Part shown: piece after piece, positions 24,149 through 32,856 of the stretch
Layout of the letters: every line of letters starts with the position of its first letter
Numbering within the stretch: the stretch's first letter is position 1
Source: Pseudaestuariivita atlantica
Lineage (GTDB): Bacteria; Pseudomonadota; Alphaproteobacteria; Rhodobacterales; Rhodobacteraceae
Reading direction: 5' to 3'
Assembly (NCBI RefSeq): GCF_001205715.1
Contig: NZ_AQQZ01000003.1
Span: 186,001 to 250,000, forward strand
DNA length: 64,000 nucleotides
Notes under the pieces: generated by a model
The model's input: only the letters and a program-made list of their open reading frames with translations
Databases searched by the model: none
What the model was told of the DNA's origin: nothing
Position numbers and translations under genes: made by a program

Positions 24149-27037
24149 ATGTGCGCCGATACGCCTGACTACAAAGACACCCTGAACCTGCCGCAGACCG
24201 ATTTCCCGATGCGCGCGGGCCTTCCCAAACGCGAACCCGACTGGCTGGCCCGCTGGGCCGAGATGGACGTCTACGCGATGAACCGCGCCAAGGAGGGTCG
24301 CGCGCCGTTCGTCCTGCATGACGGCCCTCCCTATGCCAACGGCCACCTGCATATCGGCCACGCGCTGAACAAGACGATCAAGGACATGATCGTCCGCTCG
24401 CACCAGATGCTCGGCTTCGACAGCCGGTATATCCCCGGCTGGGACTGCCACGGTTTGCCCATCGAGTGGAAGATCGAGGAGCAGTACCGCAAGAAGGGCA
24501 AGAACAAGGACGCGGTGCCGATCAACGAATTCCGCGCCGAATGCCGCAAGTTCGCGGAAGGCTGGGTCGACATCCAGCGCGAGGAATTCAAGCGCCTGGG
24601 CATCACCGGCAACTGGGACGACCCCTACCTCACGATGGATTTCCACGCCGAACGCGTGATCGCCGAGGAATTCATGAAGTTCCTGATGAACGGCACGCTT
24701 TATCAGGGGTCGAAACCCGTGATGTGGTCGCCCATGGAGCAGACCGCGCTGGCCGAGGCCGAGGTCGAGTACCACGACAAGGACAGCTTCACGATCTGGG
24801 TGAAGTTCCGCGCCGAAGGTGACAGCGATCTGGCAGGCGCATATGTCGTGATCTGGACCACGACGCCGTGGACCATGCCCTCGAACAAGGCGGTCGTGTA
24901 CGGCGAAAACATCGCCTATGGCCTCTACGAGATCACCGGCACGCCGGACGAATGCTGGGCCAGCGTGGGCGACCGTTACATCCTTGCCAACAGCATGGCC
25001 GCTGACGTTCTGAAACGTGCGCGCCTGGACGAAAGCCAGTATACGCGCGTCCGGGACGTGAGCGCAGAAGACCTGTCTGCCCTGTCCCTTAAACACCCCC
25101 TCGCCGGGGCCGAAGGCAGCAACGGCGAATGGGACGATATCCGCGACTTCCGCGCCGCCGAGTTCGTGACCGACACCGAAGGCACCGGGTTCGTGCATTG
25201 CGCGCCCTCCCACGGGATGGAGGAGTACGAGCTTTACCGCGATCTCGGCATGCTCGATCAGGTCATCACCTACAACGTCAAGGATGACGGCGGCTTCCGC
25301 GATGACCTGCCGTTCTTTGGCGGCACCTACATCCTCAGCCGCAAGGGGGGCGAGGGCAACGCCAACACCGCCGTGATCGACAAGCTGGTCGAGGTCGGCG
25401 GGCTGCTGGCACGCGGCAAGATCAAGCACTCTTACCCCCATTCGTGGCGGTCGAAGGCCCCGGTCATCTACCGCAACACGCCGCAATGGTTCGCCGCGAT
25501 CGACAAGCAGCTGACCATCGGGGACGACACGTTCACCATCCGCGCCCGCGCGCTCAGCGAGATCGACAAGGTCAAGTGGACGCCGCCCTCGGGTCGCAAT
25601 CGCCTGCATTCGATGATGGAAAGCCGCCCCGACTGGGTCCTGTCGCGTCAACGCGCGTGGGGCGTACCGCTGACCTGTTTCACCAGGAAAGGCGCCCTGC
25701 CGACCGACCCGGACTTCCTGCTGCGCAACCCGGAGGTCAACCAGCGCATCGTCGACGCGTTCGAGGCCGAAGGCGCCGATGCGTGGTTCGAGGATGGCGC
25801 GAAAGAGCGCTTCCTGTCGGGCATCGTGAACCCCGACGACTACGACAAGGTCGATGACGTGCTGGACGTGTGGTTCGATTCAGGCTCCACCCACGCCTTC
25901 ACCCTGCGCGACCGCGAAGATGGCTCGGACGACGGCATCGCCGACGTCTACATGGAAGGCACCGACCAGCACCGCGGGTGGTTCCACTCGTCATTGTTGC
26001 AATCGGTCGGCACCACGGGCCGCGCGCCCTACCGCAACGTCGTCACCCACGGCTTCACGCTGGACGAAAAGGGCATGAAGATGTCCAAGTCCATCGGCAA
26101 CACCATCGTGCCGGACGAGGTCGTCCGGCAATACGGCGCGGACATCCTGCGCCTGTGGGTGGCGCAGACCGACTATACCAGCGACCAGCGCATCGGGCCG
26201 GAGATCCTGAAAGGCACCGCCGACAGCTACCGCCGCCTGCGCAACACCTTCCGCTTCCTCCTCGGCAACCTCAACGGCTGGTCCGAGGGTGAACGGATGG
26301 ACGTGGCGGACATGCCCGAGCTGGAACGCTTCATGGCGCACCGGCTATCGGAACTCGACGCGCATGTGCGCGACGGTTACGCCAAGTTCGACTTCCAGGG
26401 CGTGTTCCAGGCGCTGTTCCAGTTCTGCACGGTCGATCTGTCGTCCTTCTACCTCGATATCCGCAAGGACGCGCTTTACTGCGACGCCGATGACAGCCCC
26501 ACGCGCCGTGCCTCCCGCGCGATGCTGATGCTGCTCTTGGAACGCCTGAACGCGTGGCTCGCACCGATCCTCGTCTTCACGATGGAGGAGATCTGGCTGG
26601 AGCGGACGGGCGAAGGCTCGATCCACCTGCAGGACTTCCCCGACACGCCCGACTGGCAGGATGCCGCGCTGGCCGACAAGATGGCCCGCATCCGCACCGT
26701 GCGCCGCGCGGTCACGGGCGCGCTGGAGCTGAAGCGGACCGACAAGACCATCGGCGCCTCGCTGGAAGCGGCACCCGTCGTGCATGTCGATGCCGACACC
26801 GCCGCCGCCCTTCCCGATACCGAGACGCTTGCCGATCTCTGCATCACGTCGGCCATCACGGTCACAACCGATCCTGCCCAGGCAGACGCCTTCACCACGC
26901 CGGAAGCGCCCGGCGTGGCGGTGGTGTTTGCCGAGGCGGAGGGCGAGAAGTGCCAGCGCTGCTGGAAGATCCTGCCCGATGTCGGCACCCATGGGCACCC
27001 GGCGACCTGTGCGCGCTGTGACGCGGCATTAAGCTGA
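24149..27037 (+). CDS. ileS: Isoleucyl-tRNA synthetase
   Basis: Charges tRNA-Ile in the cytoplasm. The 962-residue class I synthetase has the HIGH motif at 68-71 (PYANGHLHIGHAL), KMSKS at 644-648 (DEKGMKMSKSIGN), the editing region with 'IWTTTPWTMPSNKAV', and a C-terminal zinc knuckle with C935, C938, C954 and C957. The start MCADTPDYKDTLNLPQTDFP is the standard alphaproteobacterial N terminus. The ribosome site is weak (TGGACCGCC), which fits a gene controlled by its leader. It is followed by two hairpins and the convergent amtB. Confidence 0.98.
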   Translation: MCADTPDYKDTLNLPQTDFPMRAGLPKREPDWLARWAEMDVYAMNRAKEGRAPFVLHDGPPYANGHLHIGHALNKTIKDMIVRSHQMLGFDSRYIPGWDCHGLPIEWKIEEQYRKKGKNKDAVPINEFRAECRKFAEGWVDIQREEFKRLGITGNWDDPYLTMDFHAERVIAEEFMKFLMNGTLYQGSKPVMWSPMEQTALAEAEVEYHDKDSFTIWVKFRAEGDSDLAGAYVVIWTTTPWTMPSNKAVVYGENIAYGLYEITGTPDECWASVGDRYILANSMAADVLKRARLDESQYTRVRDVSAEDLSALSLKHPLAGAEGSNGEWDDIRDFRAAEFVTDTEGTGFVHCAPSHGMEEYELYRDLGMLDQVITYNVKDDGGFRDDLPFFGGTYILSRKGGEGNANTAVIDKLVEVGGLLARGKIKHSYPHSWRSKAPVIYRNTPQWFAAIDKQLTIGDDTFTIRARALSEIDKVKWTPPSGRNRLHSMMESRPDWVLSRQRAWGVPLTCFTRKGALPTDPDFLLRNPEVNQRIVDAFEAEGADAWFEDGAKERFLSGIVNPDDYDKVDDVLDVWFDSGSTHAFTLRDREDGSDDGIADVYMEGTDQHRGWFHSSLLQSVGTTGRAPYRNVVTHGFTLDEKGMKMSKSIGNTIVPDEVVRQYGADILRLWVAQTDYTSDQRIGPEILKGTADSYRRLRNTFRFLLGNLNGWSEGERMDVADMPELERFMAHRLSELDAHVRDGYAKFDFQGVFQALFQFCTVDLSSFYLDIRKDALYCDADDSPTRRASRAMLMLLLERLNAWLAPILVFTMEEIWLERTGEGSIHLQDFPDTPDWQDAALADKMARIRTVRRAVTGALELKRTDKTIGASLEAAPVVHVDADTAAALPDTETLADLCITSAITVTTDPAQADAFTTPEAPGVAVVFAEAEGEKCQRCWKILPDVGTHGHPATCARCDAALS

Positions 27038-27044
27038 ACGAAAG

Positions 27045-27069
27045 AGGTCGGCTGGAAACCAGCCGACCT
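27045..27069. terminator. Hairpin 1 between ileS and amtB
   Basis: AGGTCGGCTGG, loop AAA, CCAGCCGACCT is a perfect 11-pair stem starting eight bases after the ileS stop. It shares the AGGTCGG/CCGACCT ends with the hairpins at 27089 and 29206. No T run follows. It lies between convergent genes and probably terminates or protects ileS mRNA. Confidence 0.6.
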
Positions 27070-27088
27070 ACCCGTGTGGTCGAGATGT

Positions 27089-27113
27089 AGGTCGGGTGAT
27101 ACTCACCCGACCT
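27089..27113. terminator. Hairpin 2 between ileS and amtB
   Basis: AGGTCGGGTGA, loop TAC, TCACCCGACCT is a second perfect 11-pair stem, 19 bases after the first and seven bases from the amtB stop. The same stem length and loop size but different inner bases suggest a repeat family under pairing constraint. Confidence 0.6.
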
Positions 27114-27119
27114 CCTTGA

Positions 27120-28301
27120 TCACGACGTCATGTCGTAGGCGCGTTCGCCATGCGCGGTGAGGTCGAGGCCCTGCACCTCGTCCTCGGGATCGACCCGCAG
27201 CGGCACGATCATCTTGCAGACCATCACGATGAGCGTGGTCATCACCAGCGTGAACGTGCCGACGACGATCAGGCCGCCGCCCTGTTCAACGATGCCCGCA
27301 TGGCCGAAGACCACCAGCATCAGGATGCCGAACATGCCGCCCACGCCGTGCACGGCGAAGACGTCGAGCGTGTCGTCGATCTTCATCGCGTCCTTGATGA
27401 CACCGCACATGACCTGGCACAGCACGCCCGCGATGGCGCCGATGATCAGCGCCTCGACCGGGCTGACCGAGCCCGAGGCCGGCGTGATGGAGGCGAGGCC
27501 CGCGATGGTGCCCGTGACCATGCCCACGAGCGACGCCTTGCCGTAGCGGATCCGCTCCCACAGCGCCCAGGTGATGGACGCGGTAGCGGCCGAGATGTGG
27601 GTGACCGTCAGCGCCATGGCGGCGCCGCCATCGGCGGCCAGTTGCGAGCCGCCGTTGAAGCCGAACCAGCCGACCCACAGCATCGCGGCACCGATCATGA
27701 CCATGCCGGGGTTGTGCGGCGGTTTCGACTTGTCGGACCGCGGCCCGAGGAAGGCGGCGAGCACAAGCGCGGCGAGGCCCGCCGTCTGGTGCACGACGAT
27801 GCCGCCGGCGAAGTCGTTCACCCCGTTCTCGAACAGCGACCATTCGGCACCGGCCAGAAGCCCGCCGCCCCAGATCCAGTGCGCGACCGGCGCGTAGACG
27901 ACCAGCATCCAGACCGAGGAGAAGAGCATCACGAAGGCGAACCCGATGCGTTCGACATAGGCGCCGACGATCAGCGCGGGCGTGATGATGGCGAAGGTCA
28001 TCTGGAAGGCGAAGAACAGCACTTCCGGGATCGTGTCCGACACCGTGTCGGCGTCGACGCCGTTGAGGAAGGACTTGCCCAGCCCGCCCCAGTAGGCATT
28101 TCCGTCACCGAAGGCGATCGAGTACCCCGCGACGAGCCACAGCACGCTCATCACGCTGGCAATCGCGAAGCAGTGCATGAACACGCTCAGCACGTTGCGC
28201 GACCGCACGAGGCCGCCGTAAAACAGCGCCAGCCCCGGCAATGTCATGAACAGGACCAGCGCCGTTGCGACGATGATCCACGCGGTATCCGCTCCTACCA
28301 T
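27120..28301 (-). CDS. amtB: Ammonium transporter
   Basis: An inner-membrane Amt/Rh channel conducting ammonium or ammonia, 393 residues with about eleven transmembrane helices. The N terminus MVGADTAWIIVATALVLFMT has no cleaved signal. The pore histidine pair is seen in VVHQTAGLAAL and FAVHGVGGMFG, and the family signature includes 'FYGGLVRSRNVLSV' and 'WFGFNGGSQLAADG'. The usual regulatory partner glnK is not adjacent: upstream is a 143-base gap and a plus-strand DUF3253 gene. I saw no convincing sigma-54 site in that gap. Nitrogen control from elsewhere is likely but not visible. Confidence 0.95.
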   Translation of the reverse strand: MVGADTAWIIVATALVLFMTLPGLALFYGGLVRSRNVLSVFMHCFAIASVMSVLWLVAGYSIAFGDGNAYWGGLGKSFLNGVDADTVSDTIPEVLFFAFQMTFAIITPALIVGAYVERIGFAFVMLFSSVWMLVVYAPVAHWIWGGGLLAGAEWSLFENGVNDFAGGIVVHQTAGLAALVLAAFLGPRSDKSKPPHNPGMVMIGAAMLWVGWFGFNGGSQLAADGGAAMALTVTHISAATASITWALWERIRYGKASLVGMVTGTIAGLASITPASGSVSPVEALIIGAIAGVLCQVMCGVIKDAMKIDDTLDVFAVHGVGGMFGILMLVVFGHAGIVEQGGGLIVVGTFTLVMTTLIVMVCKMIVPLRVDPEDEVQGLDLTAHGERAYDMTS

Positions 28302-28444
28302 TCCCCGTATCCCCTTTGTCGGATGTATGTTGCAGCGGCACAGAGCGGAATCGGGTCGCCTTGAAAACCGGCAACGGGACCGGGTCGCGCCGAATCTTTA
28401 GGCGGTTTTCACATTGCACAAATAAAAGGCACAAAATTCAGGCA

Positions 28445-28711
28445 ATGACCAAAGAAGCATCAGATCACGAAGGCGCGCCGGATGCCGCGGAGATTCGCGT
28501 CCGGCTGATCGACCTTGCGGTGCGGCGTGGCGCGACCAAGACCTTCTGCCCGTCCGAGGTCGCGCGCTCTTTCGGTCCCGGCTGGCGGGACCTCATGCCG
28601 CGTGTTCGTGCGGAGGCCGCGGGCATGGCGGACCTGCGGGCAACGCAGAAAGGGGTCGAGGTCGACGCAATGACGGCGAAGGGACCGATCAGGTTGGGCC
28701 TGAGGGCGTGA
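28445..28711 (+). CDS. DUF3253 protein, 88 aa
   Basis: This small protein has the DUF3253 pattern: IRVRLIDLAVRRGATKTFCP, then SEVARSFGPGWRDLMPRVRA and a final TQKGVEVD...AKGPIRLGLR. The domain is a winged-helix-like fold of unknown role. I start it at the ATG at 28445 (MTKEASDHEGAP), since the longer frame runs back into the amtB promoter region. Its stop overlaps a GTG that could start the next gene. Confidence 0.88.
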   Translation: MTKEASDHEGAPDAAEIRVRLIDLAVRRGATKTFCPSEVARSFGPGWRDLMPRVRAEAAGMADLRATQKGVEVDAMTAKGPIRLGLRA

Positions 28712-28749
28712 ACCTTGCGGCGCGCGGCGTGCTCTGCCACGGTCGGGCC

Positions 28750-29202
28750 ATGCCGCAACTGACGCTCGACACGCCGACGGGGCCGTTCACGCTGACCGAA
28801 GAGGACGGCGCGATCACGGGCGCGACGTGGGGTGCGGGGCCCGTGCAGTGGACGCCGCTCCTGACCCGCGCCGCCGACCAGGTCGCCGCCTATTTCGCGG
28901 GCACGCGCCGGTCTTTCGACCTGCCAGTGCAAATCGCGGGATCGGAGTTCCAACGCGCGGTCTGCGCCCGGATGGCGGCGATCCCCTTCGGCGACACCGT
29001 CACCTACGGCGAGATCGCGGCGGCGCTGGACGCGCCGGCGCAGGCGGTCGGGCAGGCCTGCGGCGGCAACCCGATCCCGTTGATCGTGCCCTGCCACCGG
29101 GTGCTGGCGGCGCAGGGGCTGGGTGGCTTTTCCGGTGGTGCGGGGGTCGAGACGAAGGTCTGGCTGTTGCGCCACGAAGGCGCGGCGGGCCTTCTGATCT
29201 GA
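28750..29202 (+). CDS. ogt: Methylated-DNA-[protein]-cysteine S-methyltransferase
   Basis: Repairs O6-alkylguanine by irreversible transfer of the alkyl group to its own cysteine. The active site is LIVPCHRVLA with C115, and the DNA-recognition helix region is FQRAVCARMAAIPFGDTVTY with the GEIA start of the winged helix. Counted from the ATG at 28750 (MPQLTLDTPTGPF) it has 150 residues, matching single-domain Ogt. A GTG at 28708 overlapping the DUF3253 stop would add 14 residues (MNLAARGVLCHGRA) and would couple the genes; I cannot exclude it. No Ada regulatory domain is present. Confidence 0.93.
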   Translation: MPQLTLDTPTGPFTLTEEDGAITGATWGAGPVQWTPLLTRAADQVAAYFAGTRRSFDLPVQIAGSEFQRAVCARMAAIPFGDTVTYGEIAAALDAPAQAVGQACGGNPIPLIVPCHRVLAAQGLGGFSGGAGVETKVWLLRHEGAAGLLI

Positions 29203-29205
29203 GGT

Positions 29206-29233
29206 GTAGGTCGGATGCGAGCATCCGACCTAC
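29206..29233. terminator. Hairpin between convergent ogt and pheA
   Basis: GTAGGTCGGATGC, loop GA, GCATCCGACCTAC is a perfect 13-pair inverted repeat, three bases after the ogt stop and seven before the pheA stop. Its outer GTAGGTCGG is the same as in the ileS/amtB hairpins. It probably acts as a bidirectional terminator or mRNA 3' end. Confidence 0.65.
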
Positions 29234-29240
29234 CTTTACG

Positions 29241-30074
29241 TCAGTCCCGGCGCGGATCGCGGGGATAGGTGCCCAACACCTTGAGAAAGCTGGTGAAATA
29301 ATCCAGCTCGTCCATCGCAAGTTGCACGCCGGGATCGTCCGGGTGACCTTCGATATCGGCGTAGAACTGCGTCGCGGTGAAGGATCCGCCGACCATGTAG
29401 CTTTCCAGCTTGGTCATGTTCACGCCGTTCGTCGCGAACCCGCCCATCGCCTTGTAAAGCGCGGCGGGGATGTTGCGGACCTGGAAGACGAAGGTGGTGA
29501 TCATGCCGTGTTCGCCGCGCCGCGCCATCTGCGCCTCGGGCGCCATGATAAGGAAACGGGTGGTATTGGTGTCCTCGTCCTCGATCCCGTCGGCGAGGAT
29601 GTCGAGGCCGTAGATTTCCGCCGCCAACGTGGAGGCGAGCGCGCTTTCGTCGTCGCGCCCGTGATCGGCAAGGTCGGCGGCGGCACCGGCATTGTCGGTC
29701 GCGGCCTCGGGCTTGATCCCGTGGCGGCGCAGGAAGGCCGCGCATTGCGGCAGAAGGACAAGGTGGGCGCGTGCGGTGCGCACGTTGTCGAGCGTCACGC
29801 CCGGCCGCGCCAGAAGCGCGATCTTCACCCGGACGAAGGCTTCGTCGACGATGTGCAGGCCCGATCCCGGCAACAGGCGGTGGATGTCGGCGACGCGACC
29901 GTAGATCGAGTTCTCGACCGGCAGCATCGCCTGGTCCGCGTGACCGTCGCGCACGGCCTCGATCACGTCCTCGAAGGTGGCGCAGGGCAGCACGTCCCAG
30001 CCCGGACGCGCGGAGCGGCAGGCCTCGTGGCTGTAGGCGCCAAGCGCCCCCTGGAATGCAATCGTGCCACCCAT
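29241..30074 (-). CDS. pheA: Prephenate dehydratase
   Basis: Converts prephenate to phenylpyruvate in phenylalanine synthesis. The 277-residue protein is the monofunctional type, with no chorismate mutase domain. The catalytic domain starts MGGTIAFQGALGAYSHEACR and has 'MLPVENSIYGRV' and the TRF motif in DTNTTRFLIM. The C-terminal ACT domain (TTFVFQVRNIPAALYKAM, then KLESYMVGG for the Phe-binding ESRP region) implies feedback control by phenylalanine. I use the ATG at 30074, preceded by GGAGG. The longer frame is antisense to cycM. It is divergent from cycM. Confidence 0.95.
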   Translation of the reverse strand: MGGTIAFQGALGAYSHEACRSARPGWDVLPCATFEDVIEAVRDGHADQAMLPVENSIYGRVADIHRLLPGSGLHIVDEAFVRVKIALLARPGVTLDNVRTARAHLVLLPQCAAFLRRHGIKPEAATDNAGAAADLADHGRDDESALASTLAAEIYGLDILADGIEDEDTNTTRFLIMAPEAQMARRGEHGMITTFVFQVRNIPAALYKAMGGFATNGVNMTKLESYMVGGSFTATQFYADIEGHPDDPGVQLAMDELDYFTSFLKVLGTYPRDPRRD

Positions 30075-30194
30075 CGGTGCCTCCGTGACCCATTTGCCCA
30101 AAAAAGGGCGTTTCGTCGCGGGGTGTATCCCTTGCACCCGACCTAGGGAAGCGCGTAAGTAGCGCGCGAACTGCGAGACAAGGATTCCAGCCAC

Positions 30195-30719
30195 ATGTTC
30201 GACACGATGACCCTGACAAAGATCGTCGGTGCATTCTGCGGCGCATTTCTCATTTTCCTGCTGGGCAAATCGCTCGCCGAGGACCTGTACTACGTCGGTG
30301 CACACGGCTACGGCGAGGACAAGAAGGTGGGCTACAAGATCGAGGTCGCCGAAGCGGCGCCCGCGGCGGCGGAAGCCGAACCCGAAGTGCCCTTCGCCGA
30401 ACTGCTGGCGGCCGCCGATCCGGCGGATGGCGAAGGCGTGTTCCGCGCCTGCCGCGCCTGTCACAAGCTTGAAGACGGTGCAAACGGCACCGGCCCGCAC
30501 CTGTACGGCGTGGTTGGCCGGGACGTCGGATCGGTCGACGGTTACGGCTATTCCGGGGCGCTGGTGCAGGTTGCCGAAGTCTGGACGCCGGAAAACCTGA
30601 ACGGTTTCCTCGAAAACCCCAAGGGTTGGGCACCCGGCACCAAGATGTCCTATTCCGGCCTGCGCAAGGCCGAGGACCGGGCCGACCTGATTGCCTATCT
30701 GGGCACCATCGGCAACTGA
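30195..30719 (+). CDS. cycM: Membrane-anchored cytochrome c (CycM / c552 type)
   Basis: A 174-residue monohaem cytochrome that shuttles electrons between the bc1 complex and cytochrome oxidase on the periplasmic side. An uncleaved N-terminal anchor spans about 8-27 (KIVGAFCGAFLIFLLGKSLA), followed by an acidic Ala/Pro-Glu linker at 50-66. Haem is bound at C86-R-A-C89-H90, with Met151 in GTKMSYSGL as the axial ligand. The domain closely follows cytochrome c552 of Paracoccus denitrificans. A TTGCAC with TAAGTA 18 bases on (30133-30162) could be its promoter. A good terminator follows at 30744. Confidence 0.95.
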   Translation: MFDTMTLTKIVGAFCGAFLIFLLGKSLAEDLYYVGAHGYGEDKKVGYKIEVAEAAPAAAEAEPEVPFAELLAAADPADGEGVFRACRACHKLEDGANGTGPHLYGVVGRDVGSVDGYGYSGALVQVAEVWTPENLNGFLENPKGWAPGTKMSYSGLRKAEDRADLIAYLGTIGN

Positions 30720-30743
30720 TCCAGCCGAACGCGCGTTATGAGG

Positions 30744-30773
30744 CCGCGGTCACCTTGGTGATCGCGGTTTTTT
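30744..30773 (+). terminator. Rho-independent terminator of cycM
   Basis: CCGCGGTCACC, TT, GGTGATCGCGG with one G-U pair makes an 11-pair stem, directly followed by TTTTTT. It lies 25 bases after the cycM stop. This is the clearest intrinsic terminator in the window. Confidence 0.85.
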
Positions 30774-30911
30774 CTTGTGCGTGCGCACCGTTCACAATCC
30801 GTTCACAAATTCTCACCTTGATTGTGGGCGGGGGCGCAAACTAGCTTACATGGCCAATAATAAGAACTTGAGCCGCGTTTCCCTATCTTCGCGCCACAGG
30901 AGGTCGCCCCA

Positions 30912-32852
30912 ATGTCGAAAAACCTGATTCTCCCCCCCACCGGCTGGAACCTCAATCGCCGGTCCGCCCTTGGCCTGATGGGCGGTGCCGCGTTGGGCGC
31001 CGCGCTTCCCGTGCGCGTGATCGGCCAGACGGATGGCGGCGAAGACATGATCGTCAGCCACGGCTATTCCTTCTACGGCGATCTCAAGTACCCCGCGGAT
31101 TACAAGCACTGGGATTACGTGAACCCGAACGCGCCCAAGGGCGGGCAGATCACGCTCTCCGAACGCGGCACGTTCGACGGGTTCAACCGCTGGGCGTCCA
31201 AGGGCAATCCCGAAGGCAACGCAGGCGTCGTCGCCGAGGCGATGTTCGCCGAGATGCCGTGGTCGGGCGCATCGACCGCCGACACGATCGGCGAGCAATA
31301 CTGCCTGATCGCGCGCGAGGTCGAATACCCCAAGACCAAGACCTATTGCGTCTTCCACATGCGCGACGACGTCGTCTTTTCCGACGGCCGCCCGCTTCGC
31401 GCGCAGGATGCGGCGTTCACGCACAACCTGTTCCTCGAACAGGGCATCCGGTCTTACGCCCGCGCGGTCAGCAAGCGCATCACCGGGGTCGAGGTGATCG
31501 ACGACCTGACCCTGCGCTACACCTTTGCCGATGAAATCTCCCGCCGGTCGCTGATCAGCCAGGTCGGCGGCACGCCGATCTTCTCCGAAGAATGGTTCGC
31601 CGAAACCGGCGAGCGGCTCGACAAGCCGTCGGTCGCCTCGCCGCTGGCCTCGGGCCCGTACGTCGTCGGCGATTACGAGATCAACCGCTACGTCGTCTAC
31701 GAACGCAACCCGAACTACTGGGGCTGGGACCACCCGGCAAATATCGGGCGGCACAATTTCGACCGCGTGCGGTTCGAATACTTTGCCGACGCCACCGCCG
31801 AGTTCGAGGGCTTCAAGGCAGGCATCTACAACTTCCGTGCCGAAGGATCGACGAAACGCTGGGCCACCGGGTACGACTTCCCGGCGGTCGAGGAAGGCCA
31901 CGTCATCAAGGAAGAGATCCCGGACGGCACCGCGCCGAACATCTCGGGGATGATCTTCAACACGCTCAGCAAGCCACTCGACAACCGCAACGTGCGCCAT
32001 GCGCTGCAACTGGCGATGAACTTCGAATGGATCCGCGAATCGCTGCAATTCGGGCTGACGACGCAGACCACCTCTTTCGTGCAGTACCAGGAGTGGGAGG
32101 CGAAGGGCGTTCCGCAAGGCAAGGAGCTGGAACTGCTGCAAAGACTTGGCGACGTGGTTCCGGCAGAGATGCTGACCGAGGAGGCGGTGATGCCGCATAC
32201 CTCGAACCCCGCCAACGCCAATGACCGCCGCAACAAGCGCCGCGCGCTGCGGATTCTGGAAGCCGAGGGCTGGGTGGTCAATGACGAGGGCAAGCTGGCG
32301 GATGCCGACGGCAACCTGATGTCGCTGACGATGCTGTCGATTTCCAGCTTCGACGACACGCGGCTGGCGATGATCGACCGCTACGTGAACACGCTTCAGG
32401 ACTGGGGCGTCGACATCACGATCGACAAGGTCGACAGCGCGCAGGGCCAGCAGCGGTTCCTCGACAAAGATTACGACATGATCAACACCCGCATCCTGAC
32501 CTTCGCGAGCGCGGGCACCGGGTTGCGGCAGTTGTTCGGGTCCGAAACCGCCGAGGTGTCGTCGTACAACCCGTCGGCGCTGCGGTCGCCCATGGTCGAC
32601 GCGATCATCGACGCGGCGCTTGCGACCACGACGCGCGAGGACGAGATCGTCGCCCTGAAGGCGCTGGACCGTGCCTTGCGGTACGAACGGGTCATCGCGC
32701 CGGGCGGCCACGTGCCGGCCTACTGGGTTGCCTATTATGACACCTTCGGACGTCCCGAAACCCTGCCGCCCTTCGCGCTGGGTGTGCTTGATTTCTGGTG
32801 GTTCGACGAGGCCAAGTACGAGGCGCTGAAAGAGCAGGGCGTGCTGAAGTAA
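30912..32852 (+). CDS. yejA: Peptide ABC transporter substrate-binding protein (YejA-like)
   Basis: A 646-residue periplasmic solute-binding protein of family 5 (oligopeptide/nickel type), the capture component of a peptide importer. The N terminus has a twin-arginine-like signal: [20 protein letters not shown] at about 17-36. The mature protein starts near '[16 protein letters not shown]'. Blocks such as '[16 protein letters not shown]' and '[14 protein letters not shown]'-like ([15 protein letters not shown]) fit the YejA subgroup that handles microcin C and related peptides in enterobacteria. AGGAGG sits nine bases before the ATG. It heads a four-gene yejABEF operon with a four-base gap to yejB. 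Confidence 0.93.
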   Translation: MSKNLILPPTGWNLNRRSALGLMGGAALGAALPVRVIGQTDGGEDMIVSHGYSFYGDLKYPADYKHWDYVNPNAPKGGQITLSERGTFDGFNRWASKGNPEGNAGVVAEAMFAEMPWSGASTADTIGEQYCLIAREVEYPKTKTYCVFHMRDDVVFSDGRPLRAQDAAFTHNLFLEQGIRSYARAVSKRITGVEVIDDLTLRYTFADEISRRSLISQVGGTPIFSEEWFAETGERLDKPSVASPLASGPYVVGDYEINRYVVYERNPNYWGWDHPANIGRHNFDRVRFEYFADATAEFEGFKAGIYNFRAEGSTKRWATGYDFPAVEEGHVIKEEIPDGTAPNISGMIFNTLSKPLDNRNVRHALQLAMNFEWIRESLQFGLTTQTTSFVQYQEWEAKGVPQGKELELLQRLGDVVPAEMLTEEAVMPHTSNPANANDRRNKRRALRILEAEGWVVNDEGKLADADGNLMSLTMLSISSFDDTRLAMIDRYVNTLQDWGVDITIDKVDSAQGQQRFLDKDYDMINTRILTFASAGTGLRQLFGSETAEVSSYNPSALRSPMVDAIIDAALATTTREDEIVALKALDRALRYERVIAPGGHVPAYWVAYYDTFGRPETLPPFALGVLDFWWFDEAKYEALKEQGVLK

Positions 32853-32856
32853 ACCT

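Noticed and set aside
22853-25651. 932-residue minus-strand open frame opposite ycjF-like and ileS
   Set aside because: Antisense shadow of ileS and the YcjF-like gene, favoured by high GC at codon position 3.
30846-32711. 621-residue minus-strand open frame opposite yejA
   Set aside because: Shadow of YejA; no recognisable motif and no ribosome site.
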